Below are positions 34,952 through 43,238 of a stretch of 64,000 bases of DNA, piece after piece. The stretch lies in contig NZ_KB912942.1 in NCBI RefSeq assembly GCF_000383915.1, forward strand, positions 3,965,795 to 4,029,794. The letters are read 5' to 3'. Each line of letters opens with the position of its first letter. The stretch's first letter is position 1. The notes beneath the pieces were generated by a model. The model saw nothing but the letters and a program-made list of their open reading frames with translations. It was not told the DNA's origin and ran no database searches. The position numbers and the translations under genes are program-made. Source of the stretch: Amycolatopsis benzoatilytica AK 16/65 (lineage in GTDB: Bacteria; Actinomycetota; Actinomycetes; Mycobacteriales; Pseudonocardiaceae).

Positions 34952-35751
34952 CGGCCGGTGAAGGTCGGTTCGCGGCGCTCGATCACCGCGGCGAGCCCCT
35001 CCCGCGCGTCGGCGGTACCGGACAGCTCGGCGACGGTACGCGCTTCGTCGGGCAGTGCGTCTTCGACGGATCGCCCGACACCGTCCCACATCAGGCGTTT
35101 CGTCGCCGCGATCGCCTTCGGGGCGCCGGCGGCCAGCGTGCATGCCAGGTCGAGGGCCCGTTTGCCGAGCTGGGCGTCGGGCACGACCTCGGTGACGATG
35201 CCGAGCGCGTGCGCCTCCGCCGCGGTCAGTCGCGGGTTGGTCAGCACGATTTCCATCGCCTTGCGAATCCCGACGATCCGGCTGAGTGTCACCGTCGTGC
35301 CCGCGTCGGGCGCCATTCCGACGGTGGTGGCCGCGGGCAGGAAGCGAGCGCTCTCCGCGGCGATCACGAAGTCGGCCGCGCACACCAGTCCGAACCCGCC
35401 ACCGCCTGCCGCGAATCCGTGCACCGCGGCGATTACCGGGGCCGGCAACCGCATCATGGCCGAAACCGATACCTGCAGCCACGAGGTGACCTCGCGGAGG
35501 TAGTCCGGCAGATCGGGCCCTTTCGACGCGAAGTCGCGCACGTCCCCGCCGCCGCTGAAGTGCTTGCCATTGCCGCTGATGATCAGCGCCCGCAGGCCGG
35601 CCCGGCGGTGGCACGCCATCATGGCCTCATAGAAAGAGCGCAGGAAATCCACGGACATCCCGTTGGCCACGTCGGGCCGGTTCATCCGGAGGGTGGCGAT
35701 TCCGTCGGCGATGTCGAGCAGGACATCGCCTTCCGCGATCACCGCAGTCAT
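34948..35751 (-). CDS. Enoyl-CoA hydratase/isomerase
   Basis: The 267-residue crotonase has IATLRMNRPDVANGMSVDFLRSFYEAM, SGNGKHFSGGGDVRDFA (oxyanion hole), AAVHGFAAGGGGFGLVCAADFVIA and a late Asp in MAPDAGTTVTLSRIVG. The FSGGGD and MAPD features resemble the isomerase or 2-(1,2-epoxy-1,2-dihydrophenyl)acetyl-CoA isomerase (PaaG-like) group. It overlaps neighbours by 4 bp on both sides. Confidence 0.9.
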   Translation of the reverse strand: MTAVIAEGDVLLDIADGIATLRMNRPDVANGMSVDFLRSFYEAMMACHRRAGLRALIISGNGKHFSGGGDVRDFASKGPDLPDYLREVTSWLQVSVSAMMRLPAPVIAAVHGFAAGGGGFGLVCAADFVIAAESARFLPAATTVGMAPDAGTTVTLSRIVGIRKAMEIVLTNPRLTAAEAHALGIVTEVVPDAQLGKRALDLACTLAAGAPKAIAATKRLMWDGVGRSVEDALPDEARTVAELSGTADAREGLAAVIERREPTFTGR

Positions 35752-36509
35752 GTAGTCGCCTTTCGTCGGGTGAAGGCACCGAAGGCCGCGTCGCCCTCGG
35801 CCTCGAGGTGGTCGAGTACGTGCGTGGTCTCGGCCAGGAGCCCCGCGTCGAGCGGATGCTCGAGGGCGCGGTCGACGAGGTACTTGCTGTGCGCCATCGC
35901 GGCTGGCGGGTTGGCCACCAGTCGCTCGACGAGAGCGTCGACCTCTTCGTCGAACCGGTCGGGTTCGGCGGACCGGTACGCCAGCCCCCACTCGACCGCT
36001 TGCCTGCCACTGATTTCGTCGCCGGTCAGGATCAGCCCCATCGCGCGCTGGCGCCCGATGATGCGAGGCAGGCGCTGCGTGCTGCCTCCTCCGGGAACCT
36101 GTCCGAAGCGGCTGTGGATGTCCGAGATCCGGGCGTCGGTGCGCACCACCGCGATGTCGCAGGCTTGCATCAGCTCGAACCCGCCGGCAACGGCGTGGCC
36201 GTGCACGGCGGCGATCACGGGAACCGGTGCGGACGTGATGGCAGTGAGCGCACGCCGGAACTCCGTGAACAGCTCGGCCATCGCCGCGCGGCCACGCTCG
36301 TGCAACTCCGCGAGGGCACCCACGTCCCCGCCGGCGCAGAAGTCCACCCCGGCGCCTCGAATCACGATGACCCGCACCTCGTGCGCCAAGGCTTCGACCG
36401 CGGCGGCAAGCTCACGCGCGAGTTCGACGGTGACCGCGTTGCGCGCTGCCGGCCGGTTCAGCAGGACATGCCCGACCGATCCCTCAGTGCGTCGGAGGAC
36501 CTGGGTCAC
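35748..36509 (-). CDS. Enoyl-CoA hydratase/isomerase
   Basis: The 253-residue crotonase has HVLLNRPAARNAVTVELARELAAAVEAL, GAGVDFCAGGDVGALAEL, AAVHGHAVAGGFELMQACDIAVV and HSRFGQVPGGGSTQRLPRIIG. The GTG start at 36509 overlaps the ligase stop by 4 bp. Two adjacent, divergent hydratase paralogues (this one and 34948-35751) suggest two different double-bond steps in one pathway. Confidence 0.9.
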   Translation of the reverse strand: MTQVLRRTEGSVGHVLLNRPAARNAVTVELARELAAAVEALAHEVRVIVIRGAGVDFCAGGDVGALAELHERGRAAMAELFTEFRRALTAITSAPVPVIAAVHGHAVAGGFELMQACDIAVVRTDARISDIHSRFGQVPGGGSTQRLPRIIGRQRAMGLILTGDEISGRQAVEWGLAYRSAEPDRFDEEVDALVERLVANPPAAMAHSKYLVDRALEHPLDAGLLAETTHVLDHLEAEGDAAFGAFTRRKATT

Positions 36510-37882
36510 GTCGTCACCGGTGTTGTCGCCGCGCCGAGGTCGACCAATGGAGCGACCGCGGCGAACTCCTCGAGGGTAAGTACTCGCCGCGCCTTGCCCT
36601 CGTAGCGAGGCAACTCCCGATGGCCTACGGCGACTACGGGCAGCCGGATGCCCAGGCGGTCCCGCAGCCGGCCGGCCAGCTCGGGCACTGCGGTCTCACG
36701 CAGGTCGTCGGCGATCTCGACCACGACCGTGGCCTCCGTGGCCCGCAGACCATCCGGATCCTTGTCCACCACCAGCTGCCAGCCCGCCCCAATGCCGGCC
36801 ATCGCGGACACGACGTCCTCCACCTGGGAAGGCATCACGAGACTGCCGCGGACCTTGAGGACGTCGTCGCTGCGACCGGAGATCCAGCTGATCTTCGGAT
36901 GTCCGCGACGGCCGCACGGGCAGTCGAAGGCGTCCGGTGCCCAGGAGGTGAGGTCACGGGTGCGCCACCGCACCATCGGTGAACCTTCCCGGCGCAGCGT
37001 CGTGACCACGAGTTCGCCCAGCACGTCCGGTTCCGTGATCGTCTTTCCGGACTCCGGGTCGATGATCTCGATCAGATAGTGGTCGGACCAGACGTGAAAC
37101 GTGCCCTGTTCGCGCGAGTACTCACAAGTGCCCGCCACGAACGGGCCGCCCAGTTCGGTGGTGCCGTAAGTGTTGTGCGGGCGGAAGCCGGGCGGCATCG
37201 ACCCGGACAACCGGGCCATCGCAGCGCGGCTCATGGTTTCGCCGCCGAAGATCCCGATCCGCAGGCGCCAGTCGGCGGCCGGGTCGATGCCTGCCTCCCG
37301 GGCCCGTTCGATCAGCAACAGGCCGAAGGTCGGCGTGCAGGAGATGACGGTGACGCCGAGGTCCCGCAGGCGCTGGATCGCGAGCGACGTCCTGCCCGGC
37401 CCTGCCGGGAACGCGGTGACACCAGCTTGTTCGTAGGCACGGTCGAGGGAACTGCCGCCGATCCACAGCCCGTAGCCATAACACTGCCAGGCGATGTCGT
37501 CGCGCCGCACGCCCATGGCGGTGAGGTTTCGCGCGCCCAGTTCGCCGATGTTGTCAAGATCCTGGCGGGTGAAGGCAATGTTGCAGGGCAGTCCGGTGGT
37601 GCCGGTGGTGGCGTTCAGCCGGACGATGTCGGCCCGCGCAGCGGCTTGCACTCCCCATGGCTGCAGTTCGCGTAGTTGCGCCTTGTCCATGAAGGGGATG
37701 GCCTGCAGGTCGTCCACCGTTCGAACCGCGGCGACGTCGACCCCTGCCTCGGCGAACCGGCCACGGTAGTGCGGGACCCGCAACGCGGTCCGCAACGTGT
37801 GCCGCAGCCCGTCCTCCTGCAGGCGCCGGATCTCCTCAGGCGCGGCGGTTTCGAGCGCCGGAGACCAGTAGCTGATGGTCAC
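36506..37882 (-). CDS. Phenylacetate-CoA ligase (PaaK)-family enzyme
   Basis: The 458-residue adenylate-forming ligase of the PaaK group has VPHYRGRFAEAGVD, LNATTGTTGLPCNIAFTRQDLD (P-loop variant TTGTTG), FGGETMS, NTYGTTELGGPFVAG, VRWRTRDLTSW, CPCGRRGHPKISWISGRSDDVLKVRGSLVMPSQVE, and a C-terminal AMP-binding_C_2 domain. It activates an aryl or related acid to its CoA ester. The GTG start follows AAAGGGG. First gene of the hydratase/SDR operon; its promoter holds an operator motif shared with the dioxygenase promoter. Confidence 0.92.
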   Translation of the reverse strand: MTISYWSPALETAAPEEIRRLQEDGLRHTLRTALRVPHYRGRFAEAGVDVAAVRTVDDLQAIPFMDKAQLRELQPWGVQAAARADIVRLNATTGTTGLPCNIAFTRQDLDNIGELGARNLTAMGVRRDDIAWQCYGYGLWIGGSSLDRAYEQAGVTAFPAGPGRTSLAIQRLRDLGVTVISCTPTFGLLLIERAREAGIDPAADWRLRIGIFGGETMSRAAMARLSGSMPPGFRPHNTYGTTELGGPFVAGTCEYSREQGTFHVWSDHYLIEIIDPESGKTITEPDVLGELVVTTLRREGSPMVRWRTRDLTSWAPDAFDCPCGRRGHPKISWISGRSDDVLKVRGSLVMPSQVEDVVSAMAGIGAGWQLVVDKDPDGLRATEATVVVEIADDLRETAVPELAGRLRDRLGIRLPVVAVGHRELPRYEGKARRVLTLEEFAAVAPLVDLGAATTPVTT

Positions 37883-37920
37883 GGTTGGCCCCTTTGCCAG
37901 TCAGTCGGTGACAGTTAATC

Positions 37921-37934
37921 AACCGATCGTTCGG
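37921..37934. promoter_or_regulatory. TetR operator-like motif A, ligase promoter
   Basis: AACCGATCGTTCGG contains CCGA-N4-TCGG, an inverted repeat. An identical 14-mer occurs at 38724-38737 upstream of the dioxygenase gene. The copies flank the TetR gene and lie in the promoters of the two outward-facing operons, the pattern expected for its binding site. Confidence 0.65.
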
Positions 37935-37945
37935 ATAGCAGACTG

Positions 37946-37961
37946 ACATCGGGTGTCCGAT
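37946..37961. promoter_or_regulatory. Palindrome motif B, ligase promoter
   Basis: ATCGG-GTGT-CCGAT (37948-37961) is a perfect 5-bp inverted repeat. The 15-mer 37946-37960 is the exact reverse complement of 38764-38778 in the dioxygenase promoter. Its TCGG-N4-CCGA arms are those of motif A with the order reversed. May be a second site for the same TetR or a site for another regulator. Confidence 0.5.
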
Positions 37962-38051
37962 TGCGTCAAGCCTCAACGCGGAATCGAGGCACACGACTAT
38001 CGTTGACGAGTGAGTGCCGGACCCTGTCGGCGCCGTTCGAGGAGGTAAGCG

Positions 38052-38666
38052 TTGGCGCGCGTCAGCAACTCCGTCCGCCCGCCGTTCCGCACCGACCAGA
38101 TCGTCGATGTCGCGGTGGACGTCTTCCTGGAGCGCGGCTATGACGCGACCTCGATGGGCGACCTCGCGAAGGCCGCCGGCATCACGAAATCGAGCTTCTA
38201 CCACCACGTCAGCTCCAAGGAGGAGCTGTTCGAGCTCGGCGTCAGTCGCGCACTGGACGCCCTGTTCGGCGTACTCAAGGAACCAGAGGCGCTGACGGGA
38301 TCGGCCGCGAGCCGGGTACGGCACATCATCCGGCAGATGGTGAAGATCATCGCCGCACGGCTTCCCGAGGTCGCGCTCCTGGTTCGGGCCCACGGCAACA
38401 CGGCCGCCGAAGAGCGCGCGATGCGCCGCCGAAAGCAGTTCGACCAGGCCATGACCGGCCTCGTCGAGCAAGCCGTCCGCGATGGCGACCTGCGGCTGAC
38501 CATGGAGCCGGTCCTGTTCTCCCGGCTCGCACTGGGTGCAGCCGTTTCGGTGGTCGAGTGGTACCGGCCGACCGGGCGCGTCACGGCGGAGCAGTTGACC
38601 GACGCCGTCGAACACCTGATCTTCGACTCCCCCGTGGCGACCCCCGCGGTCGAGCCCACCGCCTGA
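38052..38666 (+). CDS. TetR-family regulator of the ligase/dioxygenase locus
   Basis: The 204-residue protein has an HTH (RTDQIVDVAVDVFLERGYDATSMGDLAKAAGITKSSFYHHVSSKEELFELG) and a TetR_C ligand domain. It appears to start at TTG 38052, since GGAGG (38041-38045) is six bases upstream and no ATG or GTG fits. Identical 14-bp motifs on either side make it the likely repressor of both divergent operons, presumably released by the aryl-CoA product of the ligase (inference from the family). Confidence 0.88.
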   Translation: MARVSNSVRPPFRTDQIVDVAVDVFLERGYDATSMGDLAKAAGITKSSFYHHVSSKEELFELGVSRALDALFGVLKEPEALTGSAASRVRHIIRQMVKIIAARLPEVALLVRAHGNTAAEERAMRRRKQFDQAMTGLVEQAVRDGDLRLTMEPVLFSRLALGAAVSVVEWYRPTGRVTAEQLTDAVEHLIFDSPVATPAVEPTA

Positions 38667-38723
38667 CCCGCTGAGCACCCTGCCCGCGTTCGGCGGCCGA
38701 TCTGTTGCTTACCCCTTGAAATG

Positions 38724-38737
38724 AACCGATCGTTCGG
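38724..38737. promoter_or_regulatory. TetR operator-like motif A, dioxygenase promoter
   Basis: AACCGATCGTTCGG is identical to 37921-37934. It lies about 90 bp upstream of the dioxygenase start in an AT-richer patch (GGTAATTATATGA) that could hold the -10 element. Confidence 0.65.
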
Positions 38738-38763
38738 TAATTATATGAGCGGCTGAGGCTACG

Positions 38764-38778
38764 TCGGACACCCGATGT
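38764..38778. promoter_or_regulatory. Palindrome motif B, dioxygenase promoter
   Basis: TCGG-ACAC-CCGA (38764-38775) inside a 15-mer that is the exact reverse complement of 37946-37960. It lies between motif A and the start codon, while in the ligase promoter motif B is the more distal element. Confidence 0.5.
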
Positions 38779-38824
38779 CCACGCCTTGGTGATGCCCTTC
38801 CGGCACCGCTCAAAGGAGATGCTG

Positions 38825-40099
38825 ATGACCGCGCGCACCGTCGGACGCCCGGACTACGCACGACTCATCCAGGCCGACCGGGTCCACGGGTCGCTCTACA
38901 CCGACCCCCGGATCTTCGCCGACGAGCTCGCGCGGATCTGGTACCGGACCTGGGTCTATGTCGGGCACGAAAGCGAAGTGCCCGAGCCGAACGACTACGT
39001 GGTCAAGAGCATGGGACCGCAGTCGATCATCATGACCCGCGACCGGCACGGCACCATCCATTTGCTGCTCAATCGGTGCAGCCATCGGGCCAATCAGCTG
39101 TGCGAGGCCGCACGGGGCAACACCGGCGCGCTGCGATGCCAGTACCACGGCTGGACCTTCGGCACCGATGGGTCCCTGCTCGGCTACCCCTTCCGCCAGG
39201 GCTACGACGGCAACGAGGCAAAGGCGGCACTCGGGCTCGGCCGGGTCGCCAGAGTCGACTCCTACCGGGGTTTCGTTTTCGGCAGCTTCGCCGCCGATGG
39301 CCCGACCCTGCGCGAGCACCTCGGCGCCGCGACCGATGTCCTCGACCGCGTAGTTCGCCTCTCTCCCGAAAACGAGGTGCAGCTGACCGCCGGCTGGCTG
39401 CAGCACCAGGTGCAGGCCAACTGGAAAATGCTGGTGGAGAACGAAACCGACGGCTACCACCCCCAGTTCGTGCACGCCTCGATCTTCGAAGTCGGCCAGA
39501 GCCACGTGGCCGCGATGTACAGCGAGAAGTCCGCCGCCACGGCGCGAGACCTCGGCGGCGGGCACACCGAACACGACCTCCGGCCGCAGTTTCGCGCCGA
39601 GGACGTACCGTTGGGCTGGTTCGGCACGACCGAGGACCGCCTCCCCGACTACGTACGCATCATGCGGGCGGTGCACGGTGACACCGCCGCCCGGGAGATC
39701 CTGGTCGATGGGTCACCACACGTGATGATCTTTCCGAACCTGTTCATCGCCGAGATCCAGATGTTCGTCATCCAGCCGATCGCGGTCGATCACACGATTC
39801 AGCATGTGACGCCGCTGCAGTTCAAAGGCGCCCCGGATCTCAACAAGCGGCTTCTCCACCAGGTCAGCGGTTCCGTGGGGCCCGCCGGGTTCCTGCTCGC
39901 CGACGATTCCGAGATGTACGAGCGCAACCAGCGTGGCGTGGCGAGCCGGGCGCCGGAGTGGCTTGTTCTCCGGCGCGGTCTGCATCGCGAACGGATCGAC
40001 GCCGAGGGGCACCTCGCCGGCGCGGCGACGGACGAGACGACGCAACGCGGTATCTGGCGCCATATCAAGCAAATGCTGACGGAAGGCGAGCAGGCATGA
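38825..40099 (+). CDS. Rieske aromatic ring-hydroxylating dioxygenase alpha subunit
   Basis: The 424-residue protein has a Rieske [2Fe-2S] site Cys85-x-His87 and Cys105-x2-His108 (NRCSHRAN, RCQYHGWTF). The mononuclear iron motif NETDGYHPQFVH holds the bridging Asp and two His. It hydroxylates an aromatic ring using O2 and electrons from the ferredoxin encoded downstream. Start ATG 38825 has AAAGGAG six bases upstream; a second ATG two codons earlier lacks proper spacing. It overlaps the beta subunit by 4 bp. Substrate unknown; linkage to an aryl-CoA ligase suggests an aromatic acid. Confidence 0.93.
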   Translation: MTARTVGRPDYARLIQADRVHGSLYTDPRIFADELARIWYRTWVYVGHESEVPEPNDYVVKSMGPQSIIMTRDRHGTIHLLLNRCSHRANQLCEAARGNTGALRCQYHGWTFGTDGSLLGYPFRQGYDGNEAKAALGLGRVARVDSYRGFVFGSFAADGPTLREHLGAATDVLDRVVRLSPENEVQLTAGWLQHQVQANWKMLVENETDGYHPQFVHASIFEVGQSHVAAMYSEKSAATARDLGGGHTEHDLRPQFRAEDVPLGWFGTTEDRLPDYVRIMRAVHGDTAAREILVDGSPHVMIFPNLFIAEIQMFVIQPIAVDHTIQHVTPLQFKGAPDLNKRLLHQVSGSVGPAGFLLADDSEMYERNQRGVASRAPEWLVLRRGLHRERIDAEGHLAGAATDETTQRGIWRHIKQMLTEGEQA

Positions 40100-40593
40100 C
40101 GGCGTCCACCACGACCGGCGCGATCACTCTCCAAGAGGCGGAACGATTCCTCTACGCCGAAGCGCGCCTCGCGGACGCGTGCCGCTACGACGAGTGGGAA
40201 GCGCTCTGGACCGACGACGCCCTCTACTGGGTACCGGCCGGCGCTGATTCGGTGTCCGATCCGGACAGTCACATCTCCGTGATTTACGACCACCGCTCAC
40301 GAATCGCACTACGGGTCGCTCAGCTCAAGACCGGAAAACGGCACTCACAGGACCCGGCGAGCAGCGTCGCCCACCTGATCTCCAATGTAGAAGTGGTCGG
40401 CGCCGACGAGCACGGCGTCGAAACCAACGCCACGTTCATCGCGGTCGAATCCCGCAGCCGCGGTCTCACGACCTGGGCCGGGACCGTCCGGCACACGCTG
40501 ACCAGAGCGGGTGGCTGTATCCGGATGTCCCGCAAGGTAGTCATGCTGGTCAACCGCGACCAGCCCATCCCGACCATGTCGTTCCTCATCTGA
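40096..40593 (+). CDS. Ring-hydroxylating dioxygenase beta subunit
   Basis: The 165-residue protein of the SnoaL-like ring-hydroxylating beta fold has AERFLYAEARLADACRYDEWEALWTDDALYWVPAG, then DHRSRIALRVAQLKTGKRHSQDPASSVAHLISNVEV. It is structural and completes the alpha3beta3 hexamer. It overlaps the alpha gene by 4 bp. Confidence 0.93.
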   Translation: MTASTTTGAITLQEAERFLYAEARLADACRYDEWEALWTDDALYWVPAGADSVSDPDSHISVIYDHRSRIALRVAQLKTGKRHSQDPASSVAHLISNVEVVGADEHGVETNATFIAVESRSRGLTTWAGTVRHTLTRAGGCIRMSRKVVMLVNRDQPIPTMSFLI

Positions 40594-40606
40594 GCTGGAG
40601 CCGAGT

Positions 40607-40849
40607 ATGCACGTCATCGCGAACGAGTTCGCGTCGGTGACCGTGTCGATCGATCACGAGGCCCACGACACCCGCCTGCGTGTTATGGACAACAACACCG
40701 GCCACACCGCGTATTTCGATGCCCTGCTGCTCGAAACGCTTGCCTGGGCACCGGAATCCCTACTGCGCAAACTGCTCGACCCGTCACTGCACAGGTGGTC
40801 GTCCGATCCGGAAGCCGGTGACCTCACGACGCCAGGGAGTTCGACATGA
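40607..40849 (+). CDS. Small conserved dioxygenase-operon protein
   Basis: The 80-residue protein (MHVIANEFASVTVSIDHEAHDTRLRVMDNNTGHTAYFDALLLETLAW) has no Cys, signal peptide or membrane segment. It lies 13 nt after the beta subunit with GGAG upstream and overlaps the reductase by 4 bp, so it is clearly an operon member. Similar short proteins occur in actinobacterial dioxygenase clusters and are sometimes labelled dihydrodiol dehydrogenase, which its size makes implausible. Function unknown; an assembly or accessory role is a guess. Confidence 0.8.
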   Translation: MHVIANEFASVTVSIDHEAHDTRLRVMDNNTGHTAYFDALLLETLAWAPESLLRKLLDPSLHRWSSDPEAGDLTTPGSST

Positions 40850-42105
40850 CGCATGTCGCCGTCGTTGGTGCCGGGCCGTCCGGTATCTTCGCCACTGCGG
40901 CGCTGACCGAGCGCGCCGACGTCCGAGTCGACGTCTTCGACCGCAACCCGACACCGTTCGGTCTCGTCCGTTACGGAGTCGCCCCGGACCATCTGAAGAT
41001 CAAATCCGTGGTGCGCACTCTGCACAAGACGATGTCGCACCCCGCTGTGACGTTTCGGGGAAACGTCGCGCTCGGCCAGGACCTGACGCTGGACGACCTC
41101 CAACGCGAGTACGCCGCCGTGCTGCTCGCCACCGGCGCGCCGTGCGCCCGGCGGCTGGGTGTTCCGGGCGAAGAACTGCCCGGTCATGTCAGCGCGAGCA
41201 TGCTGGTCGACTGGTACAACAGCCGACCTGCGGCTCGCAAGGCCGACTGCGCCGAACGGGTCGTCGTCATCGGAGCCGGCAATGTCGCACTCGACATCGC
41301 CCGCGTCCTGCTCCGGGGAGGCCGCGGACTCGCCCACACCGATGTCACCGACATGGTTCTGCAAGCGCTCAACCGAAATCCCGTTCGCGACGTGCGGGTG
41401 CTCGTTCGCGGCGGGGCGGCCGACACGAAGTTCACCCCGGCGGAACTGACCGAGCTGGACAAGCTGCCGGACCTCGACATCGTCGTCGACCCTGGCGAAC
41501 TCATGCTGACCGACGATGACCGTTCGCGGTGCGAAACGGACCGGACCGTTGCCGCCCGCGTCGAGACATTCCGGCGGTGGAGCACCCGCTCCCGTACCGG
41601 CGCGCGGCGCAGCCTGGCCTTCCGTTTCCGGCAGGCACCGGAAGCACTGACCGGAGCCAGCCGCGTTGAGTCCGTTCTCTTGCGTGGTGGTGAACGTGTC
41701 CCCGCTGATCTCGTCGTCAGCGCGATCGGCTACCGCGGCGACCCGCTGGACGGCGTGCCCTTCGATGACCGGCTCGGCCACATCCCGCATGTGCGTGGCC
41801 GCATCGGCCCGGGTCTGTACACCACCGGCTGGGCCAAACGCGGGCCGTCGGGCGTGATCGGCACGAACAAGGCTTGTGCCATCGAGACCGTGGCGGGCCT
41901 TCTCGCCGACCTGCCCGTGGACTCTCGGACACCGGACATCGACACGGTCCTCGCCGCGAATGCCGCCCGAGTCGTCACCTGGCCCGGTTGGCTGGCGATC
42001 GACCAGGCCGAGATCTCGCTCGGCAGGCAAACCGGCCGCACTCGAACCAAGATCGACGATCTGGACCGCCTGGTCGAGATCGGCTCCGAAGGAGGACGGA
42101 CATGA
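40846..42105 (+). CDS. FprA-type (adrenodoxin reductase-like) ferredoxin-NADP reductase
   Basis: The 419-residue flavoprotein has an FAD site VAVVGAGPSGIFATAAL, DRNPTPFGLVRYGVAPDHLKIKSVVRTL (adrenodoxin-reductase hallmark), an NADP site VVVIGAGNVALDIARVLL, and TTGWAKRGPSGVIGTNK near the C-terminus. It passes electrons from NADPH to the ferredoxin encoded immediately downstream (4-bp overlap). Dioxygenases more often use a GR-type or FNR-type reductase, so this pairing is unusual. Confidence 0.92.
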   Translation: MTHVAVVGAGPSGIFATAALTERADVRVDVFDRNPTPFGLVRYGVAPDHLKIKSVVRTLHKTMSHPAVTFRGNVALGQDLTLDDLQREYAAVLLATGAPCARRLGVPGEELPGHVSASMLVDWYNSRPAARKADCAERVVVIGAGNVALDIARVLLRGGRGLAHTDVTDMVLQALNRNPVRDVRVLVRGGAADTKFTPAELTELDKLPDLDIVVDPGELMLTDDDRSRCETDRTVAARVETFRRWSTRSRTGARRSLAFRFRQAPEALTGASRVESVLLRGGERVPADLVVSAIGYRGDPLDGVPFDDRLGHIPHVRGRIGPGLYTTGWAKRGPSGVIGTNKACAIETVAGLLADLPVDSRTPDIDTVLAANAARVVTWPGWLAIDQAEISLGRQTGRTRTKIDDLDRLVEIGSEGGRT

Positions 42106-42398
42106 CCTACGTGATCACCGAGGGCTGCCTCGACCTCATGGACCGCAGCTGCCTGGACCAGTGTCCGGTCGACTGCATCCAACAGGGCGAGCGAATGCTC
42201 TACATCAACCCGGACGACTGCATCGACTGCGGGGCCTGCGAATCCGTGTGCCCACAAGGCGCGATCTTCTTCGACGAGGAACTTCCCGCCGACCGTCGGA
42301 GCTTCCGCGACATCAACGCCGACGTTTTCACCCTGGGACTCGAACCGGGCACCGACCACCCCCTCATCGCCGCGCGCGACCACCGCACAGAGCGGTGA
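42102..42398 (+). CDS. 7Fe ferredoxin (3Fe-4S/4Fe-4S)
   Basis: The 98-residue ferredoxin has the FdxA pattern: an N-terminal CLDLMDRSCLDQCPVDC in which one cluster ligand spacing is extended, then CIDCGACESVCPQGAI for the [4Fe-4S] centre. The acidic C-terminal tail (EELPADRRSFRDIN) is typical of actinobacterial 7Fe ferredoxins. Likely the electron carrier from the FprA-type reductase to the Rieske oxygenase. GGAGGACGG precedes the ATG. Confidence 0.93.
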   Translation: MTYVITEGCLDLMDRSCLDQCPVDCIQQGERMLYINPDDCIDCGACESVCPQGAIFFDEELPADRRSFRDINADVFTLGLEPGTDHPLIAARDHRTER

Positions 42399-42764
42399 AG
42401 CGCATTTCATCGCTCTCGCGCGAGAGCAGGAGTCCCACGAGCCGGAAGCCGCCGCACAGAGTGGCCACAAACCGACACCTTCGGCGAGGCAGAACCCTCA
42501 AACTGCACTCTGGCCCGGCATTCTCTGAACACCAGGCCAGAGGCCAGCTCGTGTTCCCGCGGGGTGTGGCACCGGGAAAGTCAAAGACTGTCAGAACCGA
42601 CCGCGTCACGCTGGCCGCCCAGTTGCGGCCGCACGGCACGGCAGCAGAACCTCCTGCGGCAGCAGGGACTGCCCGCCGCCCCCGCCCGCGGCGACCCGCA
42701 ACGACCGGCCGGCCAGCCAGCACAGTCAGCGAAGCGGAACCAAGGCGACGCGCTGAACGACCGG
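42399..42764. other. Gap between ferredoxin and DoxX genes, no gene seen
   Basis: About 370 bp with irregular codon-position composition and no motif I recognise on either strand. It contains the ends of two oppositely arriving transcripts, so it probably includes a terminator, but I could not pick out a convincing stem. Confidence 0.4.
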
Positions 42765-43145
42765 TCAGCCCGGGAACCGGCCGACTGCTGCGAAAGCGGC
42801 CAGCAGCAGCAGGAGCACGTTGGCGGGCAACGGTTGGCGTTCGCCGCGGACGAGGTGCACTCGGAAAGCGCAGATCTGCACCACGACGAGGCCGACCGCG
42901 GCGATCGGGGTGAGGATCGGCGCGATCCCGGTCAGCCAGGGCAGGACCACGCCGAGCGCACCGAGAATCTCCACCAGGCCGACCGCCTTCACGCCGGCTT
43001 CCGATGAGTCCTTCATCCAGTCGAAGTTGCCCGACGCGACCAGCTGCTCGCGCGGCCGCACGACCTTGAGCCCGCCCGCTGCGAGGTAAATCAGTGCGAG
43101 CAGTCCCTGGGCGATCCACAGTGCGATGTTCACCGTATTCCCCAA
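42765..43145 (-). CDS. DoxX-family membrane protein
   Basis: The 126-residue protein has four hydrophobic segments and the DoxX pattern IAQGLLALIYLAAGGLKVVRPREQL at the N-terminus, then VGLVEILGALGVVLPWLTGIAPILTPIAAVGL and RGERQPLPANVLLLLLAAFAAVGRF. DoxX-like proteins are small inner-membrane proteins linked to redox or thiol stress. It is divergent from an HxlR regulator across 93 bp, a common pairing. Confidence 0.88.
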   Translation of the reverse strand: MGNTVNIALWIAQGLLALIYLAAGGLKVVRPREQLVASGNFDWMKDSSEAGVKAVGLVEILGALGVVLPWLTGIAPILTPIAAVGLVVVQICAFRVHLVRGERQPLPANVLLLLLAAFAAVGRFPG

Positions 43146-43238
43146 TCCTTACCACTTGTGCGTAACCTGATGATCTGTTCGCACAGGGTCGGCCACAAAA
43201 GGCACATCAATGTATGTGTCCAGTAAGGAGACTCAGGT

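Noticed and set aside
33377..35503. Plus-strand open frame of 708 codons
   Set aside because: It is antisense to the class II aldolase, SDR and hydratase genes, whose motifs are unambiguous.
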